The notes beneath the pieces are model-generated. The model saw only the letters and a program-made list of their open reading frames with translations. It ran no database searches and was not told the origin of the DNA. A DNA stretch of 64,000 nt, taken from assembly GCA_037576195.1 (NCBI GenBank), contig CM075101.1, forward strand, positions 51,212,001-51,276,000, in the 5' to 3' direction. This DNA comes from Phytoseiulus persimilis (taxonomy: Eukaryota; Arthropoda; Arachnida; Mesostigmata; Phytoseiidae). The position numbers and the translations under genes were made by a program. Shown here one piece after another: positions 61,489 to 64,000 of this stretch (position 1 is the stretch's first letter; every line of letters begins with the position of its first letter).

Positions 61489-64000
61489 GGCCCCATTTAC
61501 TTGTGCCTCGTTGAGATATTCAACCCGAGCGCAAAAAAAATGTCCGCTCCAGTTTTCTGTATCAAACACGCGATGTCGGGGGAGTGCCATCAAGCTACGA
61601 CATCAACTGAGGGTTCCGTGAGAGCTGAACTCCGGCCGGGGCTCGTTGAAGAAATGGGTTTGACAAACGTACTGATCCACATAACCATTCATCCCAGGCT
61701 GGTCGAGCAGTCGGAATCCTACTCAGGGTCCTCCGCGGCGAAGATCCTCCCAACATCAAAGCTGGGGCGAACGCTTCGAGCCCATCGTGAGCTGGAGCAG
61801 TCAGCGAACAACCGGACTCCGTGAGATTCATCGCAGCCCGAATCCTCCTCCTCCGGTGAAAAACTCTTGGAATCAGCCACCGATCAACAACAACTGGTTC
61901 CCTTCGCGTTGGTGAGGCGCGGTTATGACTCACAAGAAGAATTTCGCAAGTGCTTGCTGGAAGTCTCTCCTCATCCTTTTCATGTGCTGAATAAAGTGTT
62001 CGGAGATAGTTCTACCCTTTACTCTCTCCGATCCGAAATGAAGCGGCTTTCATTGATAGCCCATCCGGAACCGGGGGCTCATTGCGGAGCTCCAGTGGTT
62101 TCGCGTGAGTCTGATAAGTGCTCTGTAGAGCCCCATGACGTCCGTACAGAACTCGTTGTGTGGACGATTCCACTCCCAAAATGTTCCCGGTTTGCTCAGA
62201 GTGACTAGTGTCTCAGATAGTTTGACGGAGCAGGATGATCCATCGGACGGAAATCGCTCGGTCAGGTAGTTCTTGAGTGACTCGCAGAGCTCAAGACAAG
62301 TTTCATTGTTCTACTCAAGCTCGATTGTTTGGCATAACTTGCGTTGTCGACGAGAAACAAAGTTTGAGTCCCAGAATCGAACGTCTGATGCATAACCGCC
62401 TGACAACAGATTTCCATAGCACGCATCGAGAAAGCTCGACTGATTCGTTGGTCGACAGTGCGACTACTCGTTCCCGCGTTTCTTCTGTCGTTGGTCCCAC
62501 CTTCGTTTCCCGAATTTTCCCGATGGGGGCGCCCCTCGAAAACGTCCGACATCGCATTGCGTGGGCGTTGAAACACCACCTAAAAATCCAGAATCTCGTT
62601 ACAACCGGCAAGAGTCGATCGACGCACCGTCTTGTATAACTGAGATCGTGTCGCGGTTCTCGCGCTATAGCTAAGAAAAGCAGAAGATGACCGAAAATGT
62701 GTAGAGGACAGCAATACTCGAGCTCCGTGGCCAAACGCTGTGGGAACGAAAAGGTTGGCGACCGCCGATTTTTGATTTCACTGCATTTCTTCGAACATGA
62801 ATGGGGCGTTTACTATAGCCATTCCGGACAAGGACACAGGTTCCGATTTCGAGGTTCTGAGATGTTCCTCACGAAAAAATTGAAATTGGTAGCAGTGCTC
62901 CTCAAGAAAGGTTATCAATGACGATTCTCGGAACTCGATGGTACCTCACCGTGATGGTACCTCTTGGAGGCAGCCGATGAAGACATCCACATGCAAACTC
63001 TCCGAAAGATTTCAGTGCAGGAACAGATACCCCCTGCTACTCGCGGAGCAATCGAAATTCAGAGACGGGATAGGATCTGCCCTCATCGTCGGAATCCGGT
63101 CTGTCTTGAAACGATTCCTGTGATAGGAATTCTGTTCTAACCTGCTTGGACGATTCAGGTGTGTCAGGATTCACTTGGATCTACCCATCGTTCCAGGTGT
63201 GTACTGTGCTCCATGGGGCTGAGAAATAAACTCGCACGCGCCAGTCGATCTCTGGCTCTCCAGTTACTTAGACCGCTCATCTCTGCTGTTGCTCGTTCTT
63301 TCGAGAAAAATTTCACAACATGAGCGACGGAGTCTCACAAACTGACAGCCCTACAACGACGGGATAAAATTTATCATCGGAATACTCAACGTGAGTGAGG
63401 ACGATACATTCGGCGATTCAACAAGTCTCCTCAAAAGTAGCATGGAATCTCTGAAAATCAGGCGGTCAGGTACAACTATGGCAGAGTCTATGGCCACACG
63501 CTTTGAGGTGATGGAGGACGCTGAGTGGGGACATCTCTCTTAACCAAATGAAGTGATGCATCCTCATGCGGTCTTTGATGGATCTGGATGACAATGATAT
63601 TGGCGCGGGAGCAGTAAGACTGATAGATGACGACTGAGTAAAATCGGGTCCTCCGCCATGAGGGGAATCAGATTGAGATAATTTTCGCCATGAGGGGCCT
63701 CAGATTGAGGTTCCGCCCCGTTCATCTCCGGGGGTCGCTACGCCACTGTCACCACCAACATAGAGACTGAACCGACAAAATCATATGACCCACACAAGCA
63801 ATCGGACTTCACCGATATACCTTAAAATCCCGACACGGTGAACCTACCAAGTACACCCGAACAAGAACACTCATGAAAGATATCAAACCATGGTAGACCA
63901 GATAGCACGGGGCACTTGACTATTTTCTGACCAAAGCACTTCCAGTACACGGTCACTTCCAATCATACCTGTACAAAATGAACATCTAACTCAGAAATCT
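61489..64000. other. No recognised gene at the right end
   Basis: Downstream of the cuticular protein stop, several frames of 100-140 residues overlap on both strands (for example 62262-62579 minus, 62277-62639 plus) and none carries a domain I know. The final 300 bases are A/C-rich, with no long open frame. Confidence 0.45.
63654..63710 (+). repeat. Direct repeat, two copies at 32-base spacing
   Basis: CGCCATGAGGGGAATCAGATTGAG (63654) recurs as CGCCATGAGGGGCCTCAGATTGAG (63686), differing at two positions. Two copies only. Nothing around it is recognised as coding. Confidence 0.8.

Noticed and set aside
1..64000. CRISPR arrays, bacterial operons, rRNA genes, functional tRNA genes.
   Set aside because: None seen: no regularly spaced repeats, no ribosome-binding/operon layout, no rRNA landmarks, and the only tRNA-like unit is structurally defective.

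Overview
This is eukaryotic nuclear DNA, most likely from an arthropod of the mite/tick (Acari) type. The evidence is multi-exon genes with GT-AG introns that are nearly all 60-120 bases long, a cuticular protein with the chitin-binding core and the NEPGT/NEDPADV style of tail typical of arachnid cuticle proteins, and a decayed Helitron of the kind common in arthropod genomes. The species is inferred, not proven. There is no prokaryotic operon structure, rRNA or CRISPR array.

Layout. Bases 1 to about 33,300 hold no gene I can name: mixed-sequence DNA with scattered open frames (some may be real exons), two diverged copies of a dispersed repeat (about 881-1465 and 28471-29370), a 26-base poly-C tract, a strong hairpin at 10249-10288 and several short tandem motifs. 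Bases 33,722-36,895 (minus strand) are the remains of a Helitron Rep-helicase gene, broken by frameshifts and stops. Around 40,070-41,000 (plus strand) are pieces of a Ty3/gypsy-type retroelement: a gag fragment, then an RNase H-like fragment, with protease and reverse transcriptase missing. A tRNA-like sequence lies at 41,875-41,949 on the minus strand.

The best gene runs on the minus strand from 53,937 to 46,756. It is a complete INPP5F/SAC2 phosphoinositide 4-phosphatase, which I could rebuild as 27 phase-consistent exons (1,086 residues) with the CX5R catalytic motif intact and one probable GC-AG intron. Upstream of it on the same strand is a weaker three-exon model (54,965-55,611). A six- or seven-exon cuticular protein gene lies on the plus strand at 60,208-61,488, and a small two-exon model points away from it (59,518-59,877, minus). 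The last 2.5 kb has no recognised gene and contains a short 32-base-period direct repeat.

The genes do not form a pathway: one acts in endosomal phosphoinositide turnover, one in cuticle structure, and the rest is decayed mobile DNA. Exon models come from reading frames, splice signals and remembered family similarity only. No search was run.
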